Shown: positions 52,999 to 53,536 of the stretch, one piece after another
Layout of the letters: the number at the start of each line of letters is the position of its first letter
Position numbering within the stretch: the stretch's first letter is position 1
Origin: an uncultured Saprospiraceae bacterium
GTDB lineage: Bacteria > Bacteroidota > Bacteroidia > Chitinophagales > Saprospiraceae
Length of the DNA stretch: 53,536 nucleotides
Reading direction: 5' to 3'
Assembly (NCBI GenBank): GCA_937921775.1
Contig: CAKZUK010000153.1
Coordinates: 1 to 53,536 of the forward strand
The notes under the pieces: generated by a model
What the model saw: the letters and a program-made list of their open reading frames with translations, nothing else
The model's database searches: none
Told to the model about the DNA's origin: nothing
Program-made: the position numbers and the translations under genes

Positions 52999-53536
52999 AC
53001 GCAAATCAAAACCAAAATCTGCCGTTGATCATGTCAGCTTTCTGGACAGTGTAAATCGTAACTTCGACAAAGCTGCAGCTCACTCTGGTCTGCCTTCGGG
53101 ACTACTCGCACAAATTAAAGCTTGTAATTCCGTTTACCAGATTCGCTTCCCTGTCAAAATTGGTTCTGAATACCAAGTAGTTGAAGCATACAGAGTACAG
53201 CACTCGCATCACAGACTACCTACCAAGGGTGGTATCCGGTACAGCTCAAAGGTAAACCAGGACGAAGTAATGGCACTGGCATATTTGATGACTTACAAAT
53301 GTGCAATTGTTGATGTACCTTTTGGAGGTGCAAAAGGTGGTGTACGAATCTCTCCAAGAGATTATACAACTGCTCAACTACAGAAAATCACAAGAAGGTA
53401 TACCGCGGAATTAATTCGCAAAAACTTTATCGGCCCTGGTATTGATGTGCCTGCACCAGATTACGGAACTGGCTCACGAGAAATGGCCTGGATTCTTGAT
53501 ACTTATATGAGTTTCAAAGGTGGTGATATTGATGCT
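52991..53536 (+). CDS. Glu/Leu/Phe/Val dehydrogenase (3' end outside window)
   Basis: The ATG at 52991 opens exactly 182 codons to the window edge without a stop. The visible part is the N-terminal substrate domain of the family: [33 protein letters not shown] with active-site Lys115, [20 protein letters not shown] and the [20 protein letters not shown] dinucleotide-side block. The enzyme oxidatively deaminates glutamate, or a branched or aromatic amino acid, with NAD(P)+. It overlaps the ccmD stop by 8 bp, so translation is probably coupled. The Rossmann half lies outside the window. Confidence 0.93.
   Translation, partial: MAKRKSKPKSAVDHVSFLDSVNRNFDKAAAHSGLPSGLLAQIKACNSVYQIRFPVKIGSEYQVVEAYRVQHSHHRLPTKGGIRYSSKVNQDEVMALAYLMTYKCAIVDVPFGGAKGGVRISPRDYTTAQLQKITRRYTAELIRKNFIGPGIDVPAPDYGTGSREMAWILDTYMSFKGGDIDA

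Overview
The window reads as a low-GC chromosome segment of a free-living Bacteroidota, most like the Saprospiria (Lewinella/Haliscomenobacter-type, probably aquatic). The clues are at least four proteins with type IX secretion (T9SS) sorting domains (three type A, one type B), two beta-barrel receptors of the carboxypeptidase-regulatory/plug/barrel type, a LytS/LytTR pair, a glycine-tailed RRM protein, a Bacteroidota-type YidC, a ccmB-ccmC-ccmD-glutamate dehydrogenase run, and several copies of the Bacteroidota -7 promoter box TAnnTTTG. I see no rRNA, tRNA, CRISPR array, phage module or transposase. No database search was possible, so family names come from motif recognition.

Layout. 1-4271 (-) is the 5' part of a huge cysteine-rich HYR-like surface protein, cut by the window edge, with 228-bp tandem repeats. 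4903-8027 (-) carries a sulfurtransferase, then homocysteine S-methyltransferase, AhpD-like and YdeI-like genes. 8425-9651 (+) is a membrane/coiled-coil protein of unknown function with a long leader. 9869-12313 (-) is a LytTR regulator and its 7TM histidine kinase, divergent from an outer-membrane receptor (12507-14882). A CotH-like lipoprotein (+) converges on a T9SS type B protein (-). A Vat/CatB-like acetyltransferase, a YD-like repeat protein, an MFS transporter, a second receptor, a hypothetical protein, an RRM protein and an ABC-F ATPase follow, all on the minus strand to 28446. A 166-bp, nearly fully palindromic MITE-like element lies at 22210-22375.

28748-43169 holds an integrase/HARP-like small protein, a BNR-repeat T9SS protein with dockerin-like and cohesin-like modules, a lipoprotein, YidC, a DUF6438-like lipoprotein, a VCBS/ASPIC T9SS protein, a five-heme cytochrome with a T9SS sorting domain, and a TPR protein. 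43326-50514 holds a DUF2853 protein, a large PIG-L deacetylase, a PLP enzyme, an N-acetylmuramoyl-L-alanine amidase and an alpha/beta hydrolase whose last 18 residues are displaced by a one-base frameshift. 50712-53536 (+) is ccmB, a ccmC-like gene with a large extra-cytoplasmic insertion, ccmD and the start of a Glu/Leu/Phe/Val dehydrogenase.

How the parts fit. Much of the coding capacity serves the cell surface: secreted adhesin-like proteins, receptors, envelope lipoproteins, membrane insertion and wall hydrolysis. The heme exporter genes and the multiheme cytochrome belong to one theme, cytochrome c maturation and use, though they are 8 kb apart. The most unusual items are the palindromic element, the T9SS-tagged multiheme cytochrome, the cohesin/dockerin-like BNR protein, the modified CcmC and the frameshifted hydrolase.
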